A DNA stretch of 20,313 nucleotides, from NCBI GenBank assembly GCA_022360595.1, contig JAKSCN010000093.1, positions 1 to 20,313 on the forward strand. The letters run 5' to 3'. This DNA is from Chromatiales bacterium (GTDB lineage Bacteria; Pseudomonadota; Gammaproteobacteria; Chromatiales; Chromatiaceae). How positions within the stretch are numbered: position 1 is the first letter of the stretch; the number at the start of each line of letters is the position of its first letter. The notes beneath the pieces are model-generated. The model was not told the origin of the DNA and did no database searches. It saw only the letters and a program-made list of their open reading frames with translations. The translations under genes were made by a program, and so were the position numbers. Below, in pieces: positions 1 through 6,509 of the stretch.

Positions 1-6
1 ATCGAA

Positions 7-453
7 ATGAGAGCCTTTATTTCAACACTATTATTGATGTTACTGTTTGTTCAGAGCAGCTTTGCCGAGTCAGTGCAAAACCAGACACCGGCACCAGTCG
101 AGCAGAGGGAGATAGGCTCATCAAACACCCAACCAGCACCGAGCATGTCTGAACAGATAGTCGATAAGAGCAAAGAGGTTGGCAACACGGTTGTTGAAAC
201 CTCCAAAGAGGCCTACGCAACCACCAAAAAGAAAAGCGGAGAAGTTGCTGACGATGTGGTTGAAGCCTCAAAAAATATCTGGGAAAAAACCAAAGAGATT
301 ACCCGACAAGGGGTAGACAAATCGAAGGAGGTCGGGTCCGCTGTTGTCGATAAATCAAAGGAGGTCTATCAGGGCGCCAAGCAGAAATCCAAAGAGCTCT
401 ATAACGAAGCAACCAAAAAACGTGAACAGCCCGCACCTGTAAAACAGATCTGA
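7..453 (+). CDS. Exported LEA/apolipoprotein-like repeat protein
   Basis: I do not recognise a named family. Residues 1-20 form a signal peptide: a short positive start, a run of leucines and an SFA-type cleavage site before Glu21, so the product is probably periplasmic. A Pro/Gln/Ser-rich linker covers about 21-50. From residue 52 onward the chain is highly charged and Lys/Glu/Val-rich and should form long amphipathic helix. It is built from repeats of about 25 residues at 52-77, 78-102 and 103-128; the first and third share VDKSKEVG and a following VV..SKE..Y block. This composition resembles late-embryogenesis-abundant and YtxH-like stress proteins, a similarity of composition rather than proof of function. 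The downstream phosphoesterase starts 8 nt after the stop, so the two are probably cotranscribed. The promoter would lie before the window start. No cysteine for lipidation is present. Confidence 0.8.
   Translation: MRAFISTLLLMLLFVQSSFAESVQNQTPAPVEQREIGSSNTQPAPSMSEQIVDKSKEVGNTVVETSKEAYATTKKKSGEVADDVVEASKNIWEKTKEITRQGVDKSKEVGSAVVDKSKEVYQGAKQKSKELYNEATKKREQPAPVKQI
160..390 (+). repeat. Three degenerate ~25-codon repeats inside the LEA-like gene
   Basis: The encoded repeats fall at residues 52-77, 78-102 and 103-128. The first and third copies are closely similar (VDKSKEVG, then VV, then SKE, then a Lys/Ser-rich end); the middle copy is diverged but keeps the VV..SK register. They look like internal duplications that lengthen an amphipathic helix. 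Confidence 0.65.
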
Positions 454-461
454 GCGCCATC

Positions 462-1295
462 ATGAAGGTTGCCGTCTTCTCTGATGTACAAGGCAATATC
501 GCCGCCCTTGAAGTAGTGATAGCCGATATTGAGCAGTGGCGGCCTGATCTTGTCATCATGAACGGCGACCTGGTCAATCGCGGTCCTAAAAACCTCGAGT
601 GCCTCAAGCTGTTTAACGAGAAGGCAGCCACCTCCGGCTGGTTACCGATTAAAGGCAATCACGAAGAGTATGTGCTCTACTGCGCAAAAAACTCCCCACA
701 GAATCCACAAGAGGCAGCCCTTCGCCGCTTCGCTGACTGGACTACGGAACAGCTTGGCGATAGCGTCTATACCATGCAGTGCTGGCCAGACCACCTCACC
801 TTAAGTGATCCCAGCCACAACAAATGGCTGCATATCACCCACGGTACGCTGGCCGGTAATCGCGATGGCATCTCCCCCAGCGTTCCTGACGAAAAATTAC
901 ACGGTAAGCTACCGGATGATATCGATCTATTCATTACCGCACACACCCATAAGGCACTACAACGGGTGTTTGAAGGTAAGCGCATTCTCAATGTCGGCTC
1001 GGTCGGCTCCCCCTTTGACGGCGACCCCCGTGCCTCTTATGCACGGCTGACTTTCAATCGAAGCGACTGGCAAGCCGAGATTATTCGCCTGGCATACGAC
1101 CGTCAGCGTATGACCCAAGACTGTATTGAGAGCGGATTCCTGGACCACGCCGGCCCCTTGGCGCGGGTCATCTACCGCGAGTGGGAGCAAGCAACCTTGC
1201 TGATGCCCTTTTGGAATAGGCGCTACCGTCAAGCGGTTCTGGATGGTGATATTTCTTTAGCAGAAGCTGTTGAGCAGTTCCTGGCAACCCACTGA
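462..1295 (+). CDS. Calcineurin-like metallophosphoesterase
   Basis: Two-metal phosphoesterase of the YfcE/MJ0936 or ApaH-like superfamily, cytoplasmic. Motifs appear in the expected order: SDVQGN at 7-12, GDLVNRG at 35-41, GNHE at 65-68, THG at 126-128 and AHTH at 160-163. These are followed by NVGSVGSPFDGDPRASYA (178-195), typical of the C-terminal part of this family. The first motif is normally D-x-H; here it is Asp8-x-Gln10, so one metal ligand is changed. The usual G-H-T-H is A-H-T-H. The substrate cannot be read from sequence; the family includes phosphodiesterases, dinucleotide polyphosphatases and protein phosphatases. The C-terminal ~70 residues (from about 205) are an extension I cannot assign. 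The gene lies 8 nt behind the LEA-like gene and ends 9 nt from the convergent minus-strand module, with no evident terminator between. Confidence 0.85.
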   Translation: MKVAVFSDVQGNIAALEVVIADIEQWRPDLVIMNGDLVNRGPKNLECLKLFNEKAATSGWLPIKGNHEEYVLYCAKNSPQNPQEAALRRFADWTTEQLGDSVYTMQCWPDHLTLSDPSHNKWLHITHGTLAGNRDGISPSVPDEKLHGKLPDDIDLFITAHTHKALQRVFEGKRILNVGSVGSPFDGDPRASYARLTFNRSDWQAEIIRLAYDRQRMTQDCIESGFLDHAGPLARVIYREWEQATLLMPFWNRRYRQAVLDGDISLAEAVEQFLATH

Positions 1296-1304
1296 CTAAC
1301 GCCC

Positions 1305-2051
1305 TTACGTCTCCAGCGTACTCATCAGATCAATCATGAACTCGGCCTCCTCCTGCTTGAACTCATCCCAACCTGAGATTTCAAGTCCTTCCAGAACCCC
1401 TTTTCCTTTCTGCTCAGACTCCATTGCTATCATGAGTTCGCTGAGTTCGTCCCTGCGGTCAGCTAAAGCAGGTCCGACCATCAAGCCATGATGAACCACT
1501 TGGATTTGGCTGCTTACCAAGGGCCGCAACTGCTTTTTCACCATGCTCGACAACCCTTCATAGGCTTCAGCCAGGAAAAAGCCGGCATCTGCTTCGCCAC
1601 GCAGCAGATCTTTGGCGACCAGTATGTAAGAGTCCCTTTTGGTTCTTGATATGTTGGAAACGTTAAGGTCAGCGGACTCCAATAGAATCATGCTGATCAT
1701 CCACACATCCGGATCGACCGTGGACGAGATCCTGCAGCCCTCTTCCAGATCTTCCACAGCCTCTATCGAACTCTCGGCATTTACGGCAATAACGATTTCG
1801 TCACTTTTGCCCTTCGGCCTGGCGACCGGTAAAAAGCCTTTCTCCCTGACCAGCATCGATGCCTCGTAAGGGTTTGCATAAATCAGGTCCACATTATCCT
1901 GCTGAATGGCATCACGCTGCGCTTGAAAGCTATCATAGATTTCCAGGTGTATATTCTCGCCTAAATTTTTCTGCAGATAGGTATTGAAAATGTGCCAACC
2001 GGAGAGTTGTGTTGGGCCAAAGTCGGGGCTAACAGTGAATTGGTAAGGCAT
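1305..2051 (-). CDS. PhnD-like substrate-binding domain protein, no signal peptide
   Basis: Stand-alone periplasmic-binding-protein fold of the phosphate/phosphite/phosphonate (PhnD) type. Recognisable parts are the N-terminal strand followed by FGPTQLSGWHIFNTYL (11-26), DLIYANPYEASMLV (55-68), the domain-2 stretch from about 85 to 165 and a GEADAGFFLAEAYEGL segment near 153-168. Real transport PhnD proteins carry a signal peptide. Here translation begins MPYQFTVSPDF, directly on the first beta strand, and the start has a good Shine-Dalgarno (TAGGAGA, 6-8 nt upstream), so the protein should stay in the cytoplasm. No permease or ATPase gene is nearby. As the last gene of the roadblock/GTPase run, it is more plausibly a ligand sensor or a repurposed fold than a transporter part. 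The ligand is unknown. Confidence 0.8.
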   Translation of the reverse strand: MPYQFTVSPDFGPTQLSGWHIFNTYLQKNLGENIHLEIYDSFQAQRDAIQQDNVDLIYANPYEASMLVREKGFLPVARPKGKSDEIVIAVNAESSIEAVEDLEEGCRISSTVDPDVWMISMILLESADLNVSNISRTKRDSYILVAKDLLRGEADAGFFLAEAYEGLSSMVKKQLRPLVSSQIQVVHHGLMVGPALADRRDELSELMIAMESEQKGKGVLEGLEISGWDEFKQEEAEFMIDLMSTLET

Positions 2052-2082
2052 TAGAGATTCTCCTAAATAAAAGTGACCGGAT

Positions 2083-2556
2083 TCAGCTCATAGTTGTGTA
2101 GAGAGCTTCACTCTCCTGCACCTTTTTCCGGGATGGCTTACGCCGAACCGAGGTGTACCCTACTACCTCACCATTGCGGACATTGGGTATAACAGTCGCC
2201 TTTACCCAGTAGTGTGCCCCGTCCTTGCGCAAGTTTTTGACATAGCCCTGCCAGCTTTCACCCGATTTCACGGTACTCCACAAATCAGCAAATGCGCTAG
2301 TGGGCATCTCAGGGTGTCTTAAAATATGATGAGGCTGCCCCAACAGCTCCTCCTCACAATAACCTGACATCTCAACAAACGACTGATTAACGTGAGTAAT
2401 AATACCTTCCGGGTTTGTGCGCGACACAATCAGACGACCATCGGGATAAGGAACTTCATGGTCGGTCACGAACACCTTTCGCTGTGTACCATCATGATAC
2501 TCACATGTATATTCACGGCACTCACCAACAATATCATCACGATTCATATCATCCAT
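2083..2556 (-). CDS. Single PAS-domain protein, Aer-like
   Basis: A 157-residue protein consisting almost only of one PAS domain (about 40-140). The sequence follows the Aer type closely: ITHVNQSFVEMSGY (53-66), ELLGQPHHILRHPEMP (70-85), FADLWSTVKSGE (89-100), then KNLRKDGAHYWVKATV (107-122) and a closing GYTSVRR. Aer PAS domains bind FAD and sense redox state or oxygen; that cofactor is expected by family, not shown. There is no membrane segment, HAMP or methyl-accepting domain, so it must signal through a partner. The N-terminal 35 residues are unassigned. The ATG is supported by a GGAGAG 5 nt upstream. It lies 31 nt before the PhnD-like gene and 80 nt after the roadblock gene in the same direction, so one transcript is likely. 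Confidence 0.85.
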   Translation of the reverse strand: MDDMNRDDIVGECREYTCEYHDGTQRKVFVTDHEVPYPDGRLIVSRTNPEGIITHVNQSFVEMSGYCEEELLGQPHHILRHPEMPTSAFADLWSTVKSGESWQGYVKNLRKDGAHYWVKATVIPNVRNGEVVGYTSVRRKPSRKKVQESEALYTTMS

Positions 2557-2636
2557 AAGACTCTCCGAAGTTTATTTTTTCCGGTATACAACTGGTAGTT
2601 ATCTGGTAGAAACCCGTCTTGCCGATACGACCGAAC

Positions 2637-2999
2637 TCAGATCATTTTAGCGACACTCTCAGCAGCACGTTTTACATCAAGAAAAATAAGCCCCAGCTTT
2701 GCCTTAGGCTTGGCGATGACAGTGACTACCGCCTCTTCCCCCGCACCGGTCATCAGTACGTAGCCGTTCTCCCCCTTAATCAGCACCTGCTCCAAAGTAC
2801 CCCGGGCCAGCTCATTTGCCGTTCTGTCACCCAATGCGAGCATCGCTGCACTCATTGCACCAACACGGTCTTCATCAAGTCCTGCCGGCAATTGGGCCGC
2901 CATCATCAAACCATCCGTAGAAATAATTCCAGACGCTTCAATATCTGCTGAAGTTCCGTTTAGCTCATTGAGAATAGAAGAGAGCATATCTGCACGCAT
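2637..2999 (-). CDS. Roadblock/LC7 domain protein (MglB-like)
   Basis: A 120-residue single-domain protein, the usual length for bacterial roadblock/LC7 proteins. Diagnostic features are GIISTDGLMMAAQLP (24-38), a helix rich in Ala and Met (DRVGAMSAAMLALGDRTA, 44-61), GYVLMTGAGEEAVVTVIA (79-96) and a final helix starting LGLIFLDVKRAAE. Proteins of this family dimerise and regulate small Ras-like GTPases, for example MglB acting on MglA. A matching GTPase is encoded two genes upstream. I prefer the ATG at 2999 over the in-frame TTG 18 nt upstream because a GAGG sits about 10 nt before the ATG and the family starts there. It probably forms dimers with itself or with the neighbouring 215-residue protein. 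Confidence 0.88.
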   Translation of the reverse strand: MRADMLSSILNELNGTSADIEASGIISTDGLMMAAQLPAGLDEDRVGAMSAAMLALGDRTANELARGTLEQVLIKGENGYVLMTGAGEEAVVTVIAKPKAKLGLIFLDVKRAAESVAKMI

Positions 3000-3067
3000 A
3001 ATAAATTTACCTCGCAATAACGACTAAAAATGATAGATCAGCCGACCCATCAACTAATCAATAATAG

Positions 3068-3715
3068 TTATTCACTACCAGTACTGCCGTAGCGAATACT
3101 GAGTGTCCAGATGAGAGAGGTCAACGCCGGTTGATTCAATCTGGGCGTACCGCTGATCACCAGGACAAAACGTTGTGCTCCAATAAATAGGGGCCAAAAA
3201 CCGATCTGACTGTTACCCGCTGTATCAACCAGCGCCCACGCCCCCGAGTTGAGCCCAAGATTATTGTTCAATAAACCACCGTGGCGCTCATGCAGATTGG
3301 CTACATCCGCACTCAAAGCCGATAGTTCCTCGGCTGCTTCATGTGGAAAGCCTGCGGATGCCACATAAAACCCTTGTCCATCGGCCAATAACGCTTTTCC
3401 ATTCGAAGAGAGATCGGGCAACAGTACGGGCAGGATATTTTCCAAGGCGTCAGTAGGCGGTATTTTCGGCTCCTCGAATCCCTCCAGCCATCCTAGTGAT
3501 TGGGCATGATAGAGCAGCTCATACGCCTCACTGTCATCTCCACTTTTGATCCACTCCTTAATACTATCTACAGACAGCAGCGGTGATTCGGTGTAGGAGA
3601 GAATGGCCTTTAACAACTCTCGACTGGGATTCTTATCAATACCAGAAACCGCATAATAGGCCCCTGCTGGCGTGGGTAACAGATAGAGACCTTCACTGAT
3701 GCGGTACTCAGTCAT
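3068..3715 (-). CDS. Unknown protein with probable divergent roadblock-like C-terminal half
   Basis: No family that I recognise. The N-terminal half (1-85) begins with a short beta-rich segment (YRISEGLYLLPTPAGAYYAV) followed by helices and could be a small winged-helix or docking unit. The C-terminal half (about 95-215) has the order of a roadblock fold: a helix, then KALLADGQGFYVASAGFP (107-124), a helix AAEELSALSADVANLHERHG, strands around WALVDTAGNSQIGFWPLFIGA and FVLVISGTPR, and a final helix. This is inference from pattern, not from a clear signature. The gene overlaps the end of the GTPase gene by 8 nt in the form ATGACTGA, so translation is probably coupled and the two products made together. 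A role as GTPase partner or second roadblock subunit is likely but unproven. Confidence 0.7.
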   Translation of the reverse strand: MTEYRISEGLYLLPTPAGAYYAVSGIDKNPSRELLKAILSYTESPLLSVDSIKEWIKSGDDSEAYELLYHAQSLGWLEGFEEPKIPPTDALENILPVLLPDLSSNGKALLADGQGFYVASAGFPHEAAEELSALSADVANLHERHGGLLNNNLGLNSGAWALVDTAGNSQIGFWPLFIGAQRFVLVISGTPRLNQPALTSLIWTLSIRYGSTGSE

Positions 3716-4262
3716 TTTGGATCACCATGCCAGGGTCCAGAGAGTAAAGTAACGCCTGAACAAGCAGTGAAATGTCTCTTCGTTTTCTGGCATCAACCTC
3801 AAATATGGGTATCTTCTTCAGGTGATCGGGTAACTGTTGATGGTAGTCAGCCACTGTAGGCGCCGGAGACTCATCCACACGGGTCACACCTATGACCACC
3901 TGCGTCTTATCAATAAATTTGCCAAACGCCTCTAAAAAGAAGTGCATATCCTTGTAGGGATCAGGGCGAGAATTATTCACGAGCAACACCAACCCGATCC
4001 CCCCTTCCGATAGGATATCCCACATAAAATCAAAGCGTTCCTGTCCGGGTGTGCCATATAAGTGAATACGTTCTCGATCATCCAACTTCATTATCCCGTA
4101 ATCCATGGCAACAGTTGTCTTTGGCTTACGAGATTTAGTCATGTCGGTGGCTGCCTCATCTGTTGAGACGATAGGCATGTCACTGATCGATGAAATTGCT
4201 GTTGTTTTGCCCGCACCCACCGGTCCGGTAAAAATAATCTTATGGTTATTAATCTGTTCCAT
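3708..4262 (-). CDS. MglA-like small Ras-superfamily GTPase
   Basis: A 184-residue soluble GTPase of the bacterial MglA/Arf-like type. The P-loop is GPVGAGKTT (13-21). A Thr pair at 49-50 followed by VAMDYG suits switch I. The G3 region is YGTPGQERFDFM (69-80), in which the usual Asp of DTPGQ is replaced by Gly, as often seen in this bacterial group. The G4 position reads VTRVD (126-130) instead of NKxD. FEVDARKRRD (154-163) sits at the G5 position. It is expected to cycle between GTP and GDP states, with roadblock proteins as regulators. It starts 9 nt after the stop of the pseudo-receiver gene with an AAGAAGAG ribosome site and overlaps the next gene by 8 nt. Its place in the middle of the seven-gene run suggests it is the central switch of the module. 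Confidence 0.9.
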   Translation of the reverse strand: MEQINNHKIIFTGPVGAGKTTAISSISDMPIVSTDEAATDMTKSRKPKTTVAMDYGIMKLDDRERIHLYGTPGQERFDFMWDILSEGGIGLVLLVNNSRPDPYKDMHFFLEAFGKFIDKTQVVIGVTRVDESPAPTVADYHQQLPDHLKKIPIFEVDARKRRDISLLVQALLYSLDPGMVIQND

Positions 4263-4271
4263 ATACTCTTC

Positions 4272-5471
4272 TTACTTGAGCAAACGCTTGAGTATGCGAC
4301 CAAAAAGCGCTCGCTTTTTATTCTTTTTGACAACTGAGGATAATGGCGTCTCGATGTGTCGAGCTACCTCTTGCACCGTTACCAACCCAATTGCACTCAT
4401 TGCACTGTAAAAGGCAAAAACATAACGTTGGGGTATGTCCAGCACCTTGGCTGTTTCCAGTAGCGAGCTGGGCTCTGTAGCCCATAGCGCCGCAATTCTG
4501 AATGAGTGGGGAATAATTGAAGCCCGCGTCATATTTGGCCAGCGGTGCATAATGACAGGCATATCCAATGGTGTATTCTTCGGCACCCGTCCTCTGGATG
4601 CCCAGATAGCGGTCTTCCACAGCAACGCCTCCGTAGAGACAATATCACCTTCCCGCTCCCCCTCTTCATTGGCGTTATGATTGACTGACGTCGTTACACT
4701 GGCTTCTGTAAGCGGCACGGATGAAAGAGTTCGCAAACGTGACTCTTTGATATCCAGCCTGATGCTATCTCCCCCTCTGAGTATCGTTAATGAGTTCTTC
4801 CCCCCTTTCAGCGTAACATCATAGTGCTTGGTGGCAGCAACCACTGATGCGCGATAAATAGTATGTTGAAGAAAGTTCTGTGGTTCATACTGCACCTTTA
4901 CCAGTTCCTGGACATTCTGCGGATCAATGTCGGGAAAAGAGCCGATATACGACTTTACCTCAAGAGCATCAAGGTGCATTGCCGCCTGATGGCGCTTACT
5001 CCCCCCCTGGCTCTCATCCAGAACAGGCACCGGTAAAACTTTTGGTTTTGAAGGCTTGGTCTTGACTGGCAGATCCACCACCTCTGCGACTGACTCCTTC
5101 TGCTCAGTTTTCCGCTCTTCTGTTATTGCTGGCGGATTGCCGCGTAATTTAGCCTTCACCTCTTTTAGTGCATCGGCTAATAGATTCGACTTAATCGGCT
5201 TTCTCAAAATAATCTCGTCAGAGACATCTTCAGCATGCAGAGAGAGAAGAATCAGGGGCACTCCGGGATTGGACTCCCGAAACTCTTTCCACAATGTTCT
5301 ACCTCGATAGCCATCAAGATCAATAATGCACGCTTCCCCCGTGCCATCATCGACAAGGACAAACGCATTTTCACAGGCAGACTGAAAAAACATACTCAGC
5401 ATGTTTGCGGTGCGCTGCGCTATTCCCTGTGTTGACACGCGAATTTGACGTCTTTTCTCGTGTGACACCAT
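4272..5471 (-). CDS. Pseudo-receiver protein with C-terminal winged-helix-like region
   Basis: A 399-residue protein of the GTPase module. Residues 25-108 look like a degenerate receiver domain: a strand FVLVDDG (37-43), CIIDLDGYRG (48-57) where a phospho-acceptor Asp would sit, a strand VPLILLSL, and LRKPI (89-93) with the conserved Lys-Pro. The first acidic pair expected near the N-terminus is poorly matched, so normal phosphorylation is doubtful. Residues 110-165 are Lys/Glu/Pro-rich and probably disordered. About 195-255 is beta-rich and unassigned. Residues 280-370 contain helices including SFRIAALWATEPSSLLETAK and VFAFYSAMSAIGLV, a pattern similar to the winged-helix ends of DUF4388- or DUF742-type proteins that accompany roadblock GTPases; this is inference. 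The tail is strongly basic. The ATG lies 3 nt after the stop of the upstream gene, and no strong ribosome site is evident, so coupling is likely. Confidence 0.75.
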   Translation of the reverse strand: MVSHEKRRQIRVSTQGIAQRTANMLSMFFQSACENAFVLVDDGTGEACIIDLDGYRGRTLWKEFRESNPGVPLILLSLHAEDVSDEIILRKPIKSNLLADALKEVKAKLRGNPPAITEERKTEQKESVAEVVDLPVKTKPSKPKVLPVPVLDESQGGSKRHQAAMHLDALEVKSYIGSFPDIDPQNVQELVKVQYEPQNFLQHTIYRASVVAATKHYDVTLKGGKNSLTILRGGDSIRLDIKESRLRTLSSVPLTEASVTTSVNHNANEEGEREGDIVSTEALLWKTAIWASRGRVPKNTPLDMPVIMHRWPNMTRASIIPHSFRIAALWATEPSSLLETAKVLDIPQRYVFAFYSAMSAIGLVTVQEVARHIETPLSSVVKKNKKRALFGRILKRLLK

Positions 5472-5474
5472 CGA

Positions 5475-6194
5475 TTACGCACTCTCTTCAAAATAGCTGC
5501 GGTAACTTTCCCATAGAGCACGTTGAGGATTATCCATATCATCCAGTGCTCCTTTAGTTTTCCAATACGCTTCTGTTGCTTCTGTGCGCCTGTAGATCTC
5601 CAAAAGCTCTTTATGTATCTCTTCGCGTGAGGGGGTTAGCAAAACAGATCTACCGAGAACTTCACTGGCTTCCTCTAACTGCCCATACTCTATATGCTCA
5701 TGGGCCTCTTCTATCGGATCACGTTCAGCGCCACTATTCAGCGACATCTTCTCGACCAAGTCACTTGTACCGGAAACACCTTTGCTCAGGATTGAATAGG
5801 GTGAGGCTGGCACAGCAGTTTTGAAATCCAATCCCTCGGCTATCTTGTTCGAGAGCACCGCAATATGTTCTTCCGCCAATATAGACTTTGAAACATTCAG
5901 CATGCGCTTTCTCAGGTCATCACCTCTATTGCCAAGTACAATAAAAAGGTCCAATAAGGCGCCATATACGCCAGAGGTATTTTTACCGCGGCGATAGAGG
6001 TTGATGCGCTGAACATGCAGGCGTAGGTTTTTTGGTGAGCGGACGATTTCATGTGTCAAATAGGCCTGGACTTCTGAATCCCAATCGTCAAAACGAGGAT
6101 TCAAGCCTGTCAGCCCGTCCACATGAAATGCAATTTCAAACTGGCCGCTCTCGACGCTTCTCGCGCGAGATGGGTTCTCTAGTGATATAAGCAT
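5475..6194 (-). CDS. FimV/TPR-like protein opening the roadblock-GTPase module
   Basis: A 239-residue soluble protein, the first gene of the run. The recognisable part is residues 158-204 (DPIEEAHEHIEYGQLEEA, then VL, then P, then ELLEIYRRT). This matches the helical C-terminal motif of FimV and related TPR-like proteins, in which a helix pair with Y-G-x-x-x-x-A is typical. FimV-type proteins act as scaffolds at the cell pole in type IV pilus and motility systems, which would suit a polarity GTPase, but this protein lacks the LysM and membrane parts of FimV. Residues 1-125 are helical and unassigned. The start has no clear Shine-Dalgarno and follows an A-rich stretch; an in-frame stop 21 nt upstream leaves no better start. 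An inverted repeat lies 50-71 nt upstream and may be an operator. Confidence 0.75.
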   Translation of the reverse strand: MLISLENPSRARSVESGQFEIAFHVDGLTGLNPRFDDWDSEVQAYLTHEIVRSPKNLRLHVQRINLYRRGKNTSGVYGALLDLFIVLGNRGDDLRKRMLNVSKSILAEEHIAVLSNKIAEGLDFKTAVPASPYSILSKGVSGTSDLVEKMSLNSGAERDPIEEAHEHIEYGQLEEASEVLGRSVLLTPSREEIHKELLEIYRRTEATEAYWKTKGALDDMDNPQRALWESYRSYFEESA

Positions 6195-6243
6195 TAATCG
6201 TTTTTTTTGTTGTTACGTGTTTGTCTATGTACTATCAGACAAG

Positions 6244-6265
6244 CCGTTAGAGTATTACCTAACGG
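6244..6265. promoter_or_regulatory. Inverted repeat upstream of the roadblock-GTPase module
   Basis: CCGTTAG and CTAACGG form perfect 7-bp arms around an 8-nt spacer. The site sits 50-71 nt before the first gene of the module, a position suited to an operator or a 5' leader hairpin. A TAATAC within it on the minus strand could be a -10 element, but no convincing -35 pairs with it. On the plus strand the right arm is followed by TTTTG, so a weak terminator is an alternative. Confidence 0.35.
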
Positions 6266-6395
6266 TTTTGTTCACGATTCCCTAATTTTCTCTCTCTCTG
6301 TCCCTGCAGGTGAAATCGAATATCTATGCCACCTGTTCCGAGAGTAGCGGCATTCTATAGATAATTTTTAATACTATTTTTAAAGAATTGTGAAA

Positions 6396-6473
6396 ATGTC
6401 CCGTTTTGTGAAAGGAGGACTGGAAAAGGCTAGGGAATTGGCATCCCAATATAAGGCAATTGCACCATATTAG
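6396..6473 (+). CDS. Possible 25-residue small protein (or sRNA region)
   Basis: An ATG-to-TAG frame encodes MSRFVKGGLEKARELASQYK followed by AIAPY, an amphipathic, basic helix-like peptide. It lies on the plus strand in a gap flanked only by minus-strand genes. Its stop is 7 nt before a perfect 13-bp stem that could terminate plus-strand transcription too. AT-rich sequence 20-40 nt upstream contains TATAGATAAT-like -10 matches. Against it, the ribosome site is weak (AAAGAATT about 6 nt upstream) and a frame this short can arise by chance. The strong AAAGGAGG lies inside the frame and does not serve this start. An sRNA ending at the terminator is the main alternative. Confidence 0.3.
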   Translation: MSRFVKGGLEKARELASQYKAIAPY

Positions 6474-6480
6474 GAATATA

Positions 6481-6509
6481 AAGCCGGAATCAGAAACTGA
6501 TTCCGGCTT
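6481..6509 (-). terminator. Intrinsic terminator of acnB, probably bidirectional
   Basis: AAGCCGGAATCAG and CTGATTCCGGCTT form a perfect 13-bp stem with a 3-nt loop, 28 nt beyond the acnB stop codon. In the acnB direction the stem runs into TTTATATT; on the plus strand it is followed by GTCTTTATAT. The symmetry and T-richness on both sides suggest termination in both directions. Confidence 0.85.

Noticed and set aside
1296..1304. Terminator between the convergent phosphoesterase and PhnD-like genes
   Set aside because: The gap is 9 nt and no stem-loop with a T tract is visible in or around it.
1305..2051. Part of a phosphonate ABC transporter
   Set aside because: No signal peptide and no permease or ATPase gene in the surroundings; a sensor role is more consistent.
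4105..4410. 101-codon plus-strand frame across the GTPase and pseudo-receiver gene junction
   Set aside because: Antisense to two supported genes; low-complexity, hydrophobic sequence without motif.
1305..6194. A true actinobacterial conservon (cvnABCD)
   Set aside because: No histidine kinase in the run, and gene set and order differ; the resemblance is limited to roadblock plus GTPase plus a possible winged-helix partner.
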